A stretch of DNA of 34,643 nt, from assembly GCA_023265155.1 (NCBI GenBank), contig JAHFUL010000016.1, positions 1-34,643 on the forward strand. Reading direction: 5' to 3'. Shown one piece after another: positions 34,106 to 34,643 of the stretch. Source of the DNA: Acidobacteriota bacterium (GTDB lineage Bacteria > Acidobacteriota > Vicinamibacteria > Vicinamibacterales > CAVVIG01). Position numbers and translations under genes: made by a program. The notes beneath the pieces were generated by a model. The model worked only from the letters and a program-made list of their open reading frames with translations, had not been told where the DNA came from and searched no databases. Position 1 is the stretch's first letter. Every line of letters begins with the position of its first letter.

Positions 34106-34643
34106 GCGCACCTCGGTCGTCACACGGGGTAACCGGCGTGCCAGATCGACGCCGACGCTGGAAGTGGCGAGCCGGCCAGCCCTTGTCGATCCGGCCGCAC
34201 GGGTCCCCCACGGCTGGTGCGGTGCGGCGGCGCTTGGCGGAAACCGACGTTGACGCGGACACCCGAAATTGGCGCCCTCCACCTATCCCTCGGATTCCGT
34301 GGTTATGGCGCCCGCACCAATCCACGGCTGAAACGCAGGCCGCAGCCGGCAATCGCTTGTGGAGATTGCCCTTGACGCTTTACCAATGCGCGGGAAAAAT
34401 GGCGGCAGACGAGCGAGTGAGAGCGTGGCTGCGTGCGCGTACCGTGGGCTGGCAACGGCAATTGGCGCGCTCCACCTATACAACGTTGAACTAAACCGCT
34501 GATCGCGGTAGGAAGAGACCGGTCGTTTCCACGCTCGTGATCGTCGTGTTCGCGTGATTTCTTCGGCCGCGTCCCTCTCGTCGCCGGCCTCGTTCCCCTC
34601 CGTTCCCCGTTGCAGAATCCGCGTTGACGAACGCTCATGGTGA
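34106..34643. other. Region without a supportable gene
   Basis: About 540 bases beyond the 5' end of the integrase remnant. The short track ORFs on both strands are Arg/Pro/Ser-rich and match nothing I know. The only structure I see is a 20-bp near-repeat, AATTGGCGC(C/G)CTCCACCTAT, at 34267 and 34460. Confidence 0.5.

Overview
The window is one contiguous, high-GC, gene-dense bacterial segment with no rRNA or tRNA genes. The likely source is an Acidobacteriota-type soil or sediment bacterium, possibly of the Vicinamibacteria kind. The grounds are the PilT-like ATPase with a long proline-rich N-terminus, carboxypeptidase-regulatory-repeat and PQQ-repeat secreted proteins, NatA/NatB-type ABC genes, and abundant GTAG-headed intergenic hairpin repeats. 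This taxonomic call is an inference; no marker gene was tested.

Left part (1-7.5 kb): a 5'-truncated degenerate PilT-like ATPase; a convergent pair (small unknown protein plus class III CoA-transferase); a divergent FGE-fold protein and SIMPL-domain protein; an AlkA-like DNA glycosylase preceded by a cluster of hairpin repeats; and, on the minus strand, a Tat-exported dienelactone-hydrolase-like protein and an ICMT-like membrane methyltransferase.

Sulfur block (7.5-16.8 kb): two linked operons. The first is cysM - mec (JAMM peptidase) - a CysO::MoeZ fusion (sulfur carrier + E1 + rhodanese), which looks like the sulfur-carrier-protein-dependent cysteine pathway. The second is a complete isc operon, iscR-iscS-iscU-iscA-hscB-hscA-fdx-iscX. 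Both promoters carry the same GACT-N5-GGTC element next to the -10 box, so IscR probably controls cysteine supply and Fe-S assembly together. The isc operon is full of hairpin repeats, and one repeat-derived block sits in frame inside hscA.

Middle (16.8-21.5 kb): a 105-bp interspersed element, a NatA/NatB ABC exporter, an RHH antitoxin/MazF toxin pair with a palindromic operator, and a secreted PQQ-repeat protein.

Right part (21.5-31 kb, minus strand): the most striking locus. Four genes read in series: a cytoplasmic subtilisin-like S8 peptidase with a duplicated N-terminal module, an alpha/beta-hydrolase, a SIR2-STAND NTPase (related in architecture to Avs5-type antiviral proteins), and a 1408-aa membrane-anchored STAND-HEAT-TM-TPR protein translationally coupled to it. 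I read this as a candidate multi-enzyme conflict/immunity system.

Right end (31-34.6 kb): a decaying zone with the second 105-bp element, a small signal-peptide ORF, one intact carboxypeptidase-regulatory-repeat protein, a 5'-truncated DUF4185-like fragment, a 3'-truncated sulfatase fragment, and a frameshifted, internally deleted integron-type integrase. The last roughly 540 bases hold no gene I can support.
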